A stretch of DNA of 64,000 bases, taken from the NCBI RefSeq assembly GCF_042648145.1, contig NZ_JBHRWV010000007.1, positions 546,245-610,244 of the forward strand. Direction: 5' to 3'. Below, in pieces: positions 49,640-58,763 of this stretch. Each line of letters opens with the position of its first letter. Within the stretch, counting starts at the first letter, position 1. The position numbers were made by a program, and so were the translations under genes. The notes under the pieces were generated by a model. It searched no databases and was not told where the DNA came from. It saw only the letters and a list, made by a program, of their open reading frames with translations. Origin of the DNA: Salinicoccus sesuvii. GTDB taxonomy: Bacteria; Bacillota; Bacilli; Staphylococcales; Salinicoccaceae.

Positions 49640-51088
49640 TTATGTCCCGCAATACGTCATGTGTACTCTTTTCTCATCTTCCGGCGGTTCCTTGAACATG
49701 CGCTCATGACCATCATCGAATGGGCTGCTGAGCACTTCAATCAACTTGGACGCCTTGGTGAAATCGCCATTTTCTACAGCGGCATCCAATGCCTCCTCGA
49801 CTAGGTGATTGCGTGGAATGACAGCGGGATTAACACTGCGCATTTTTTTATAAGCCGCTTCTATGGAAATACTTTGCGACTCTAGGCGCTCTTGCCATGC
49901 ATCATACCAATCTTTGAATGTGTCGGTTGCATATAGTGGCATATCCTCCAAAGCATCGAGTGACAGCATCCTGAACGTTTTCGTATAGTCGGCCTTATAC
50001 TCATGCAACAGATCAAGTAGTTCTTCCACTAGACGATCGTCTGCTTCCTGTTCGCCAACTAGACCAATCTTGTCCCTCATGCCAGACCGCCAATACTCGT
50101 TATACTGTTTGCCGAATGCCCCAAGTGAAGCTTGGGCAATTTTCATTGCTTCCTCCTGATCCTCATGAATCAACGGCAGCATCGTCTCAGCCAGTCGTGC
50201 GAGGTTCCACTGTGCAATACCCGGCTGGTTACTATAGCGGTAGCGTTTATTCACATCGATGGAACTGAATGCTGTTTCAGGATCATAGACATCCATGAAT
50301 GCGCAAGGACCGTAATCGATTGTTTCACCGCTGATGGTCATGTTGTCGGTATTCATCACCCCATGGATGAATCCGACAAGCTGCCACTTGCTGATAAGCT
50401 CTGCCTGACGGTCAATTACTGCATCAAAAAATTTCCGGTATTTTTCTGGCCCTTCACTTTCAGGATAATGGCGTTTAATGGCATAGTCCGCCAAAGTCCT
50501 GATATGCGACTTGTCTTCAAGACGCGCTCCATATTCGAACGTTCCGACACGCAGGTGGCTTTCTGCTACGCGCGTGAGTACTGCACCTGGCAGCATGCGA
50601 TCACGACTGACAGCTTCACCAGTCGTTACAAGTGCAAGCGCGCGGGTGGACGGGATACCTAATGCATGCATTGCTTCGCTAATAATATACTCCCGCAGCA
50701 TTGGGCCAAGGGGCGATCGGCCGTCGCCCATTCTTGAGAAAGCTGTCCGTCCAGCCCCTTTCAGTTGAATGTCCATTCGTTTGCCATCCGGTGTAATCTG
50801 TTCGCCGAGCAGAATCGCACGCCCATCACCAAGCATAGTGAAGCTACCGAACTGATGACCTGCGTAAGCTTGTGCAATCGGCAATCCACCATCAGGCACT
50901 TTATTCCCTGAAAATACTTCATTCGATTCCAATTGAAGGTTTCTCGGTTCCAAGCCAAGTGATTCGGCTAATTTCCAGTTGAAAAGTACCATCTCTGGAA
51001 ACTCTGCCACCTCGGGCGTTGTCTTTCTGTAGAACACGTCCGGCAGCCCGGTATAGCTGTGTTCCAATTGCCATCCACTTTGTTCCAT
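49640..51088 (-). CDS. selO: SelO-type protein adenylyltransferase
   Basis: The 482-residue product is a YdiU/SelO pseudokinase, shown in E. coli to AMPylate proteins in redox homeostasis. Features are YAGHQFGSFTMLGDGRAILLGE near residue 70, LKGAGRTAFSRMGDGRSPLGPMLREYIISEAM (ATP site, flipped orientation) and the HGVMNTDNMTISGETIDYGPCAF catalytic loop near 245. No selenocysteine is expected in this clade, and the end reads YCGT. GAAGGGA lies 6 bases before the ATG. It is divergent from the amidohydrolase operon and close to gpx. Confidence 0.93.
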   Translation of the reverse strand: MEQSGWQLEHSYTGLPDVFYRKTTPEVAEFPEMVLFNWKLAESLGLEPRNLQLESNEVFSGNKVPDGGLPIAQAYAGHQFGSFTMLGDGRAILLGEQITPDGKRMDIQLKGAGRTAFSRMGDGRSPLGPMLREYIISEAMHALGIPSTRALALVTTGEAVSRDRMLPGAVLTRVAESHLRVGTFEYGARLEDKSHIRTLADYAIKRHYPESEGPEKYRKFFDAVIDRQAELISKWQLVGFIHGVMNTDNMTISGETIDYGPCAFMDVYDPETAFSSIDVNKRYRYSNQPGIAQWNLARLAETMLPLIHEDQEEAMKIAQASLGAFGKQYNEYWRSGMRDKIGLVGEQEADDRLVEELLDLLHEYKADYTKTFRMLSLDALEDMPLYATDTFKDWYDAWQERLESQSISIEAAYKKMRSVNPAVIPRNHLVEEALDAAVENGDFTKASKLIEVLSSPFDDGHERMFKEPPEDEKRVHMTYCGT

Positions 51089-51200
51089 ATGATCCCTTCC
51101 CTTTGAAAATACATGTTTTGTACCTTTACTTTACCAAATTAAAACGTCAATTCCCAATCAGATGGATGGCAGTACGCATGTACGAATACCTTACATAGGT

Positions 51201-51229
51201 TTGACAGAGCAACTAATATTGATTATTCT
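51201..51229 (+). promoter_or_regulatory. SigA promoter of the amidohydrolase operon
   Basis: TTGACA (51201-51206), 17-base spacer, TATTCT (51224-51229). The start of transcription would be about 30 bases before the TTG at 51265. Confidence 0.65.
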
Positions 51230-51236
51230 GAATAAT
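51222..51236 (+). promoter_or_regulatory. CodY-like dyad over the -10 of the amidohydrolase operon
   Basis: ATTATTCTGAATAAT is a perfect 7-bp dyad around one base. It matches the CodY box AATTTTCWGAAAATT at 11 of 15 positions. Overlap with the -10 suggests repression when amino acids and GTP are plentiful. Confidence 0.45.
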
Positions 51237-51264
51237 ATCTTAATTTAGAAATGGGGATCTTATT

Positions 51265-52449
51265 TTGCAAGCACAACTCTTTGAACGTCTTGAAGCACTC
51301 TATACGGACATGGTTGAATTTCGCAGAGACTTACATATGTACCCGGAACTTTCCCATCATGAGGTAGATACACCAAAGAAAGTCGCCAGTTTTCTTAAAG
51401 ACCTCGGACTTGATGTTAAGACAGAAGTCGGTTCAAGAGGTGTCGTTGGTACACTTAGGGGGGGCAAGCCAGGGAAAACAATCGCCTTGCGTGCAGATTT
51501 TGATGCCTTGCCCATCCAAGACGCGAAGGATGTCCCTTACAAGTCGCGAATTGATGGGGTGATGCATGCTTGTGGTCATGATATTCATACATCCAGCCTG
51601 CTTCATGTCGCTAAAGTGCTGAGCGAAAATAAGTCAGATTTACCAGGCACAGTTGTATTCATCCATCAGTTTGCAGAAGAAGTGATTCCCGGTGGTGCAA
51701 AATTCATGATCGAGGATGGTTGCATGGATGGTGTTGATGCAGTATTCGGTGCGCATGTCAGCTCCAATGCAGCTTTAGGCACTGTCGGCTACCGGGAAGG
51801 GCCGGTCATGGCGAACGGGGACACTTTTGAGATCACTATCCAAGGAAAAGGCGGACATGCCGCGTCCCCCCATCTGACAATAGACCCACTCGCAATCGGC
51901 GGTCAACTGATGAGTTCACTCCAGCAGATTGTCAGCCGGCAAACCGACCCTCTGAAATCAGCTGTGGTCACTGTCGCTTCTTTCAATGGCGGTGATAGTT
52001 TCAATGTCATTCCGGATTCTGTAACCTTAAAAGGCACTGTACGTACATTCGAACCTGAAGTACGTGACCATGTCGAGGCACGAATCGAATCCATTGCCAA
52101 ATCGACATGCGAGGGCTTTGGTGCTACAGCAACTGTAGAATACGTCAGAGGTTATCCAGCGGTCGTCAATGATCCAGCAGAAACTGCTCGGTACCGCCGT
52201 GTGGCGGAATCACTTTTCGGTGAATCTGAAGTCAACGAAATCCCTCCGATGATGGGCATGGAAGACTTTGCCTACTACTTGAAGGAAGCGCCAGGATCAT
52301 TCGCTTGGGTCGGTGGAGCTATGCCCGATGAAGCCGACATATACCCACACCACCATCCTAAATTCGATGTTCGAGAAGCATCCATGCTTAATATCGGTAA
52401 GTTATTCATCGCTACAGTGCTCGATTATATGAATGATACGGCTTCCTGA
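51265..52449 (+). CDS. M20 family amidohydrolase, first gene of a four-gene operon
   Basis: The 394-residue product is a close paralog of the protein at 42.8-44.0 kb: FRRDLHMYPELS, RADFDALPIQDAKDVPYKS and the metal site HACGHDIHTSS align by eye, as does HHHPKFDV at the end. It should cleave an N-acyl or related amide. The start is TTG, 8 bases after GGGGAT; the paralog starts at the matching position, also with TTG. A membrane-protein pair and a HyuC-like hydrolase follow within 30 bases each. Confidence 0.88.
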   Translation: MQAQLFERLEALYTDMVEFRRDLHMYPELSHHEVDTPKKVASFLKDLGLDVKTEVGSRGVVGTLRGGKPGKTIALRADFDALPIQDAKDVPYKSRIDGVMHACGHDIHTSSLLHVAKVLSENKSDLPGTVVFIHQFAEEVIPGGAKFMIEDGCMDGVDAVFGAHVSSNAALGTVGYREGPVMANGDTFEITIQGKGGHAASPHLTIDPLAIGGQLMSSLQQIVSRQTDPLKSAVVTVASFNGGDSFNVIPDSVTLKGTVRTFEPEVRDHVEARIESIAKSTCEGFGATATVEYVRGYPAVVNDPAETARYRRVAESLFGESEVNEIPPMMGMEDFAYYLKEAPGSFAWVGGAMPDEADIYPHHHPKFDVREASMLNIGKLFIATVLDYMNDTAS

Positions 52450-52475
52450 CCGGGAGCACATAGGAGGATTCACTT

Positions 52476-53186
52476 ATGGGAGATATTCTGGAAATTGCAA
52501 ACAGTACAGTATTCTGGGTGTTCGCATTCATCATTGTCGCTATTGTCGCCTTACAAGCACTCATATTCTTATGGATCGCAAAACGTTCAGCTGGGGAAGC
52601 CGGGATGAGTCCTGTTGAAGTTAAAACTGCCATCCGTTCTGGGTTCATCAGTTCAATCGGCCCGTCTTTCGGCATTGCAATCGTACTCATCTCCCTGATT
52701 GCCTTGATTGGTTCCCCGATCACTCTGATGCGTATCGGTATTATCGGTTCTGCAGCAACAGAATCCAGCGCAGCGTCGATCGGTGCCTCTGCGTTCGGAG
52801 TGGAACTAGGCGCAGACGGATTCCCAATCGAAGCTTTGGCTGCTGTCATGTGGACCATGTTTCTTGGCGGCACTGGATGGCTCATTTTTACAATGGTCTT
52901 CACTAAATCAATGGGTAAAACCCAGCAGAAGATCCAAAAGCACAACCCTAAAATTATGGCAGGTGTCGCGCTTGCAGCCATGCTCGGGGCTTTCGCCTAT
53001 CTAGCCAGCCAGCAGATGATCAACAGCCTCAACCATACCATCGCCGGCGTAGTTTCTGTAGCCGCCATGATCATTATGATGAAGTACGCTGACCAAAGAA
53101 ATCTCAGTTGGCTTAAAGAATGGGCGCTCGGCTTTGCACTGCTTATCGGCATGACCACCGGCTATTTGACGACATTCATTCTCTAA
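52476..53186 (+). CDS. DUF5058 family membrane protein
   Basis: The 236-residue product has about six membrane segments. Distinctive parts are RSGFISSIGPSFGIAIVLIS near residue 50 and IIGSAATESSAASIGASAFG near 90, a small-residue-rich segment that could line a pore. It matches my memory of the DUF5058 family. AGGAGG lies 8 bases before the ATG. With the next gene it likely forms a two-part membrane carrier for the substrate of the flanking hydrolases. Biochemical function of the family is not known to me. Confidence 0.8.
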   Translation: MGDILEIANSTVFWVFAFIIVAIVALQALIFLWIAKRSAGEAGMSPVEVKTAIRSGFISSIGPSFGIAIVLISLIALIGSPITLMRIGIIGSAATESSAASIGASAFGVELGADGFPIEALAAVMWTMFLGGTGWLIFTMVFTKSMGKTQQKIQKHNPKIMAGVALAAMLGAFAYLASQQMINSLNHTIAGVVSVAAMIIMMKYADQRNLSWLKEWALGFALLIGMTTGYLTTFIL

Positions 53187-53210
53187 ACAGAAGAAACGAG
53201 GGACATATCT

Positions 53211-53936
53211 ATGAGCAATGCAGCTGAACAGTCACATGTCACCATTAACAATCAGACATTTGGAGTGAAACGCACCGAATCTTCCTCAATGGAATTATTC
53301 TACAAACGCTCCCACTTTTGGGGCAGACTGACACTTTTCATCATTATCCTCATGTCACTAATACCGCCACTCTATATCTCTTTCGTCATGGATGCGCATC
53401 CTGGCTGGGGGGTCATAGGAGCGGGTATCGTAGGCTATGCTTCATTCATTGGCATCATGTGGGTTCTTGAGCCGATCACCTACTATCCGACGCTTGGTGT
53501 TGCCGGTACATATCTGGCGTTTCTGACAGGCAACATTGCCAACATGTGCCTGCCTTGTTCTTCAGCAGCACAAAAGGCAGTAGGTGCAGAGCCGGGTTCA
53601 GAGAAAGCCGAAGTGGCCGGCGTCTTCGGTATCGCTGTTGCTTCATTGAGCAACATCATCATCTTGGTCATCATGATTCTTGGAGGCACCTATTTCATTT
53701 CCATGATGCCACCGTTTGTTGAAGGCGCGTTCGGCTTTGTCCTGCCGTCCATTTTCGGTGCGGTGCTTGGACAGTTTGCCTACCGTACACCGAAGTACGG
53801 CGTCGTTGCACTTGTTATCGGTATGGCTGTACTTTTCGCCCCAATCTTCAGCCTCATTAAAATTCCAATCTGTGTCGCACTGACGATTGCAGTAGTTCTT
53901 TTTATGGAAAAACAGAAAGGAAATTTGGATGGATAG
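53211..53936 (+). CDS. Partner membrane protein of DUF5058, 241 aa
   Basis: The product has a charged N-terminal tail of about 35 residues and then about seven membrane segments. A conspicuous motif is GNIANMCLPCSSAAQKAVGA near residue 105, with two cysteines close to a membrane edge; GTYLAFLTG precedes it. The size, segment count and small-residue motif mirror the DUF5058 neighbour, so the two may be halves of one carrier. GAGGGA lies 8 bases before the ATG. It overlaps the next gene by 8 bases. Confidence 0.75.
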   Translation: MSNAAEQSHVTINNQTFGVKRTESSSMELFYKRSHFWGRLTLFIIILMSLIPPLYISFVMDAHPGWGVIGAGIVGYASFIGIMWVLEPITYYPTLGVAGTYLAFLTGNIANMCLPCSSAAQKAVGAEPGSEKAEVAGVFGIAVASLSNIIILVIMILGGTYFISMMPPFVEGAFGFVLPSIFGAVLGQFAYRTPKYGVVALVIGMAVLFAPIFSLIKIPICVALTIAVVLFMEKQKGNLDG

Positions 53937-55170
53937 AACAATCAACGCATCGCGACTGTCGGAACGTATTCATATGCTCAGTGAAATTGGCAAGATTGAA
54001 GAGACGGGCGTCAATCGTCTGGCACTGTCCGACACTTACAAAACTGGCATGGATCTCGTCCGCAAATGGATGGACGAGGCCGGACTCACCACACGCTACG
54101 ACAACTTCGGCAACCTTATTGGCCGCATTGAAGGAAAGAAGAAAGATGCCCGTCGGGTTATGATCGGTTCACATATCGATTCCCAGCCCTACGGTGGCCG
54201 TTTCGATGGTACCATTGGTGTACTCGGTGGACTCGAAGCTGTTCAGACGATGATTGAAAATGGTATTGAACCCGATATTCCTATTGAAGTCATCTCATTC
54301 TGTGATGAAGAGGGACACCGCTTTGGAGTTGGCCTTTTTGGCTCACGTGGCATCACAGGGCAACTAGACCCTGGTGAACTAGAACGCACAGATAAAGACG
54401 GCATCACAAGACGGCAGGCACTGATCGACTTTGGTGCCGATCCGGATCAGCTGGGTGCATCGGTGTACGATCCGTCAGCTATTTCCGCCTATGTGGAAAT
54501 GCACATCGAGCAGGGACCGAACCTTGAAGCAATAGATCAGCCAGTCGGCATCGTCCGTGGCATTGCGGGACCAAGGTGGATGACAGTTGAACTTGCGGGC
54601 GAATCTGGACATGCTGGCACGGTTCCAATGGAAAAACGTCGTGATCCCCTCGTCGGTGCATCATACATTATTGCTGCTTTCAATAATATTGTTCAATCCG
54701 AGGCTGGTGCCTCTTCTGTCGGCACTGTCGGTAGCTTGGATGTTTTCCCAGGCGGCCGTTCCATCATTCCTGAGCGCGTGACGTTTACCATTGACTTGAG
54801 AGACACCGATCTGAAACGACGTGAAACTTATGAAGCTGCATTAAAGCAAAGTATTGAAAAAGTCGCACTCGAGCATGACCTCACATATACCTTACACGAC
54901 GACGGCGGCACTGTTCCGAAAATCTCAAGTGACAACATCGTCCGCATCATGGAAAGTGAAAGTGAATCCATTGGACTAACCCCTCCTGTACTGATGAGCG
55001 GAGCTTTCCACGATGCCAGCAACATGGCAGATATTTGTGATATGGGAATGATTTTTGTGCGTTCTAAAGCTGGGATTAGTCATAATCCAGCCGAATACTC
55101 TTCTGATGAAGACATTGCGATCGGTACGGAACTTCTTTACCATACCATGCTTAGGTTAGCCAAAAAGTAA
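53929..55170 (+). CDS. Zn-dependent M20 hydrolase, HyuC/AllC-like
   Basis: The 413-residue product fits N-carbamoyl-L-amino acid hydrolase, allantoate amidohydrolase or beta-ureidopropionase. Metal-site motifs are MIGSHIDSQPYGGRFDGTIG near residue 80, CDEEGHRFG near 125 and EMHIEQGPNLE near 190, with the C-terminal GISHNPAEYSSDEDI. These enzymes release CO2 and NH3 from ureido groups. AAAGGAAA precedes the ATG, which lies inside the preceding gene. A long terminator ends the operon. Confidence 0.9.
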   Translation: MDRTINASRLSERIHMLSEIGKIEETGVNRLALSDTYKTGMDLVRKWMDEAGLTTRYDNFGNLIGRIEGKKKDARRVMIGSHIDSQPYGGRFDGTIGVLGGLEAVQTMIENGIEPDIPIEVISFCDEEGHRFGVGLFGSRGITGQLDPGELERTDKDGITRRQALIDFGADPDQLGASVYDPSAISAYVEMHIEQGPNLEAIDQPVGIVRGIAGPRWMTVELAGESGHAGTVPMEKRRDPLVGASYIIAAFNNIVQSEAGASSVGTVGSLDVFPGGRSIIPERVTFTIDLRDTDLKRRETYEAALKQSIEKVALEHDLTYTLHDDGGTVPKISSDNIVRIMESESESIGLTPPVLMSGAFHDASNMADICDMGMIFVRSKAGISHNPAEYSSDEDIAIGTELLYHTMLRLAKK

Positions 55171-55188
55171 ACTCAATATTTCATCACT

Positions 55189-55223
55189 CCACCAGAATCT
55201 GTAACAGACACAGATTCTGGTGG
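55189..55223 (+). terminator. Terminator of the amidohydrolase operon
   Basis: CCACCAGAATCTGT (55189-55202) pairs perfectly with ACAGATTCTGGTGG (55210-55223) and AATTTTTATTT follows. Confidence 0.93.
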
Positions 55224-55401
55224 AATTTTTATTTCAGGTGATCTGGTCTCCACTCTTTCCCGGAAAACCTAGCCAAATAATCAGTCTTAGGCAGTATTTT
55301 ACCTTCTAGCTGTCGAATCGCGAATCAATCATTTCTCATTTTATCGGATTAAATACATAATGGAATAAACACCATTTTCACTATCTGAAAGGAAGAATTC
55401 C

Positions 55402-56466
55402 ATGGAAAAATATCGCATCCAGAAAGACAACGGCTTGGAGTTTGGCCTCTACACACTGGGAGACCATCTTGCGAACCCGCATACTGGCCAAAGAATATCC
55501 GCGCAGCAGCGTCTTAATGAGATTATAGAGCTTTCAAAACTAGCAGAAGAGGCTGGCCTCGATTTCTTTAGCGTCGGTGAAAGTCATCAGGAGTACTTCG
55601 CTACACAGGCGCACACAGTCGTACTCTCAGCCATCGCCCAGGCGACTGAAAGGATAAAAATTTCAAGTTCATCGACCATCATAAGTACACTCGATCCAGT
55701 GCGCGTATATGAGGATTTCGCTACCATTGACTTAATTTCTAACGGTCGCGCAGAAATCATTGCTGGACGCGCATCTCGAGTTGGTCTTTTCGACTTGCTC
55801 GGGTACAGTCTCAACAATTACGAAGCATTATATGAAGAGAAATTTGATCTGCTTCTCAAAATAAATGAAAACGCGGTCGTCAATTGGGAAGGTGAGTTCC
55901 GTCCTGCGCTTAAAAATGCCAAAGTACTCCCGCGTCCGCTTGATGGCAGCCTCCCAATCTGGCGTGCTGTCGGAGGCCATTCTGCAAGTGCTATCAAGGC
56001 CGGTGCCGCTGGTGTGCCTATGCAGATTGCGATGTTGGCCGGACCGACTCAAAGTTTCAAGGAGTCTATTGATATGTACCGGGAGGCTGCAAGAAATTAC
56101 GGCCATGATCCAGAACAGCTGCCAGTTGCTACCGCTGGATTCTTCCACGTCGCAGAAACAACCCAGCAGGCTCAAAAGGAAATCTACCCGCACATTAATG
56201 AAGGTATGAAACTGACCAATGGTGCTGGTTTCCCTAAGCGAGGTTTTGCGATGGGTGCAGACAGGCGTAATGTGCTTAACGTCGGCAGTCCTCAGGAAGT
56301 CATTGAAAAACTGTTATATCAGCATGAAGAGTTTAAACACCAGCGCTACATCGCACAGATGGATTTTGGTGGCGTACCATTTGATCAACTGATGCGTAAT
56401 ATAGAATGGATTGGTAATGAAATACTACCGGCCATCAAGAAATTCACAAAAAAGGAGACAGACTAA
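55402..56466 (+). CDS. LLM class flavin-dependent monooxygenase
   Basis: The 354-residue luciferase-like protein has LEFGLYTLGDHLANP near the start, EEAGLDFFSVGESHQEYF near 50 and ISNGRAEIIAGRASRVGLFDL near 115. It is followed, with a one-base overlap, by an FMN reductase gene, so the two form a two-component monooxygenase in which the reductase supplies FMNH2. The substrate is unknown. AAGGAAG lies 7 bases before the ATG. The amidohydrolase operon ends 230 bases upstream. Confidence 0.88.
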   Translation: MEKYRIQKDNGLEFGLYTLGDHLANPHTGQRISAQQRLNEIIELSKLAEEAGLDFFSVGESHQEYFATQAHTVVLSAIAQATERIKISSSSTIISTLDPVRVYEDFATIDLISNGRAEIIAGRASRVGLFDLLGYSLNNYEALYEEKFDLLLKINENAVVNWEGEFRPALKNAKVLPRPLDGSLPIWRAVGGHSASAIKAGAAGVPMQIAMLAGPTQSFKESIDMYREAARNYGHDPEQLPVATAGFFHVAETTQQAQKEIYPHINEGMKLTNGAGFPKRGFAMGADRRNVLNVGSPQEVIEKLLYQHEEFKHQRYIAQMDFGGVPFDQLMRNIEWIGNEILPAIKKFTKKETD

Positions 56467-57032
56467 TGAAGATTGTAGGACTCTCAGGCTCAAATATTGG
56501 GTCTAAAACACGCACAACTATGAAATATGTATCGGAAAAGCTAACCGGACAGTACCCGCACGTCGACTGGAACTTTATCGACCTTTCGGACTACACGCTC
56601 GAATTCAGCGATGGACGCAACTATCTCGACTATGAAGGAGATACAGGATATATCGCTAAAACCATTATGGAGGCAGATGCCATCATTATCGGCACACCCA
56701 TCTTCCAGGCTTCCATTCCGGCGACCTTGAAGAATGTTTTCGATCTCTTACCGATAAATGCACTCTCAGGAAAGATTGTCAGTTTCTTCGTCACTGCCGG
56801 TACTTCAAAACACTTTCTTATACCTGAAACACAGCTAAAGCCTATTTTAAGCTATATGAAGGCACAGACGGTCAGCACTTACGTATTTATCGAAGAAAAA
56901 GATTTTTTAAACAAAGAAATCATCAATAACGATGTGCTGTTCCGACTCGATGCATTGGTTGAAGATACTGTAATGCTGACGGATACCTATCAGCGGATTC
57001 AGAGCGAAAAAGAATCGATGTACGATTTTTAG
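56466..57032 (+). CDS. NAD(P)H-dependent FMN reductase
   Basis: The 188-residue flavodoxin-like protein has KIVGLSGSNIGSKTRTTMKYV (FMN phosphate loop) and IIGTPIFQASIPATLKNVFDLL, the substrate-side loop of the MsuE/SsuE-like family. It should provide reduced FMN to the adjacent LLM monooxygenase. AAGGAGAC lies 7 bases before the ATG, inside the previous gene. It ends at a long bidirectional hairpin. Confidence 0.9.
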   Translation: MKIVGLSGSNIGSKTRTTMKYVSEKLTGQYPHVDWNFIDLSDYTLEFSDGRNYLDYEGDTGYIAKTIMEADAIIIGTPIFQASIPATLKNVFDLLPINALSGKIVSFFVTAGTSKHFLIPETQLKPILSYMKAQTVSTYVFIEEKDFLNKEIINNDVLFRLDALVEDTVMLTDTYQRIQSEKESMYDF

Positions 57033-57048
57033 TATCGAAAAATAAAAG

Positions 57049-57084
57049 GACCCTGTATACCAATTCCTATTGGTATACAGGGTC
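57049..57084. terminator. Bidirectional terminator between the FMN reductase and adcA
   Basis: A perfect 16-bp stem with arm GACCCTGTATACCAAT and a four-base loop has A-rich and T-rich flanks on both sides. Confidence 0.93.
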
Positions 57085-57095
57085 TAAAAATTATT

Positions 57096-58706
57096 TTAGT
57101 GTGCAATCATTTCTTCTGCTACTGCTTCACCGGAAAGCTCGGATGGATAATACGTCGGCCAATGATCCATTTCCTCAAGGAGGGTTTCGTTGTCATCACC
57201 CATATAGATGTGGAAATGATAACTATCCATAGGGAAAATACCATGATCACTAAACTGAACGACACGCGGTAATGCTTCGTCTGCCTCGTCCGCATTCTCG
57301 AGTGTGAAGATGTACCTTACGCCCCTATTTCCAGCTTCGTACTCGAGGACTTCATAGCCCTCGCTGACATAAGTACCCGTGTGGTATTCACCATTTTGAT
57401 AAAACGTCATTTCTGAGTCTGTAATTTCAATACGTTCTACATCTGTTTCATATCCTGTTGTATAGTATTCCTTATACTCTTCAGCTGTCATGTCACCTTC
57501 TTCAGCCTTATGCTCGAACACTTCGTCCAAAGTGCCATCTTCAAGGTAAGGGTAGACAGACTGCCAGTCGCCTGACCAATCGGAAAGTTCACGATCTTCT
57601 ACTTGATCATCTTCGAAATGGCCGTTATAGATATCTTCGTCGATGTGCGCATGACCGTGATCGCCATGATCGTGGTCGTGAGAGTGGTCATGATCGTGTG
57701 AATGAGAATCTGCATTCTCCTCAAGCTGCTCCGCTTCTGCCTCATTGTAGTCATTCAACGCCTGATCGAGCACTTCAGCATTTTGCTCCATCAATGACTG
57801 ATAGGTCGCATCTTCATTATCTTCATCGATGATTACTGCAAGATTATGGAATTGCAGCGGTTCAATTTCTGCTTCATTCTGAATCATGTCAGTCACTTTT
57901 GAGGAAATGTTCTGTTCGAGCAAAATATATTTTGCCCCATCAGATTCGATCCCCTCGAGAATATTAATTAGTTCCTGCTGGGAAGGTTCTTCGTTATTGA
58001 TGCCTGAAACACCGATTTGATTGAAACCATAATGGTCGGAAAGATACCCGATGGATTCATGAGAAATATAGACATTTTCAACCGCCGTATCAGTCGTAAC
58101 GTCTTGTAGTGACTGATCGATATCTGCAAGGTCCTCTTTTAATATATCAGCATTGTTTTGGAAGTCTTCAGCATTTTCCGGGTACATTTCACTCAGTTTG
58201 GCCTCTATGGTATCCACCATATTACTCGCTATCATCGGATCAAGCCATACATGCGGGTCCATACTGCCGTGATCATGACCGTGATCATGATCGTCGCCTT
58301 CACCATGATTGTGATCGTGTGCGAATTCCAACAGTTCATCTGTGTTCTGAACGGCTTCAAGTGTTTCAGTTTCGTTATTGATTGTATTAAGAATACTCTG
58401 GGAGACACTGTCAAGCTCCCCGTTGGTGGTAATGAACAAATCACTTTCAGCATATCTAATCATGTTTTGCTGGGTCGGTTCGAATGTATGTATATCCGTA
58501 CCATTTGGATAGATGGACTCGACTTGTGCAAAGTCGCCGGTGATTTGCTCCGTAAGACTCTTTAGAGCAAAGACTGTCGTATAGATGGTCGCTTCCCCTT
58601 CAGCCGAACCCCCTTCCGTTTCAGAGTCTGCTGATTCAGTTTCTGCGCCGCAAGCGGTCAGGAAAAGCAACAGCATCGCAAATAACCCAAAATAAAACTT
58701 TTTCAT
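57096..58706 (-). CDS. adcA: Zinc ABC transporter solute-binding lipoprotein with ZinT domain
   Basis: The 536-residue protein has a lipoprotein signal (FAMLLLFLTACGAE, Cys19), a ZnuA/AdcA domain (about 40-320) and a C-terminal ZinT/YodA domain (about 350-536, DIYNGHFEDDQVEDRELSDWSG onward). Two His-rich loops occur: HDHNHGEGDDHDHGHDHG near 132 and HSHDHDHSHDHDHGDHGH near 330, the latter linking the domains. The ZnuA-ZinT fusion is known in streptococcal AdcA. No permease or ATPase gene is adjacent. Two Zur-like boxes lie just upstream. Confidence 0.93.
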   Translation of the reverse strand: MKKFYFGLFAMLLLFLTACGAETESADSETEGGSAEGEATIYTTVFALKSLTEQITGDFAQVESIYPNGTDIHTFEPTQQNMIRYAESDLFITTNGELDSVSQSILNTINNETETLEAVQNTDELLEFAHDHNHGEGDDHDHGHDHGSMDPHVWLDPMIASNMVDTIEAKLSEMYPENAEDFQNNADILKEDLADIDQSLQDVTTDTAVENVYISHESIGYLSDHYGFNQIGVSGINNEEPSQQELINILEGIESDGAKYILLEQNISSKVTDMIQNEAEIEPLQFHNLAVIIDEDNEDATYQSLMEQNAEVLDQALNDYNEAEAEQLEENADSHSHDHDHSHDHDHGDHGHAHIDEDIYNGHFEDDQVEDRELSDWSGDWQSVYPYLEDGTLDEVFEHKAEEGDMTAEEYKEYYTTGYETDVERIEITDSEMTFYQNGEYHTGTYVSEGYEVLEYEAGNRGVRYIFTLENADEADEALPRVVQFSDHGIFPMDSYHFHIYMGDDNETLLEEMDHWPTYYPSELSGEAVAEEMIAH

Positions 58707-58735
58707 ACTTAGTTTCCTCCTTGATGCATTTTTAT

Positions 58736-58750
58736 TCGTAATCGTTACGC
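58736..58750 (-). promoter_or_regulatory. Zur box 1 upstream of adcA
   Basis: TCGTAATCGTTACGC matches the Bacillus Zur core TCGTAATNATTACGA at 12 of 14 defined positions. It lies 30 bases from the adcA start. Confidence 0.75.
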
Positions 58751-58763
58751 TTTAAAATTATAG

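Noticed and set aside
57458..58565. Plus-strand frames rich in His, Arg and Asp opposite adcA
   Set aside because: They mirror the His-rich loops of adcA, lack ribosome binding sites and overlap a clearly real gene.
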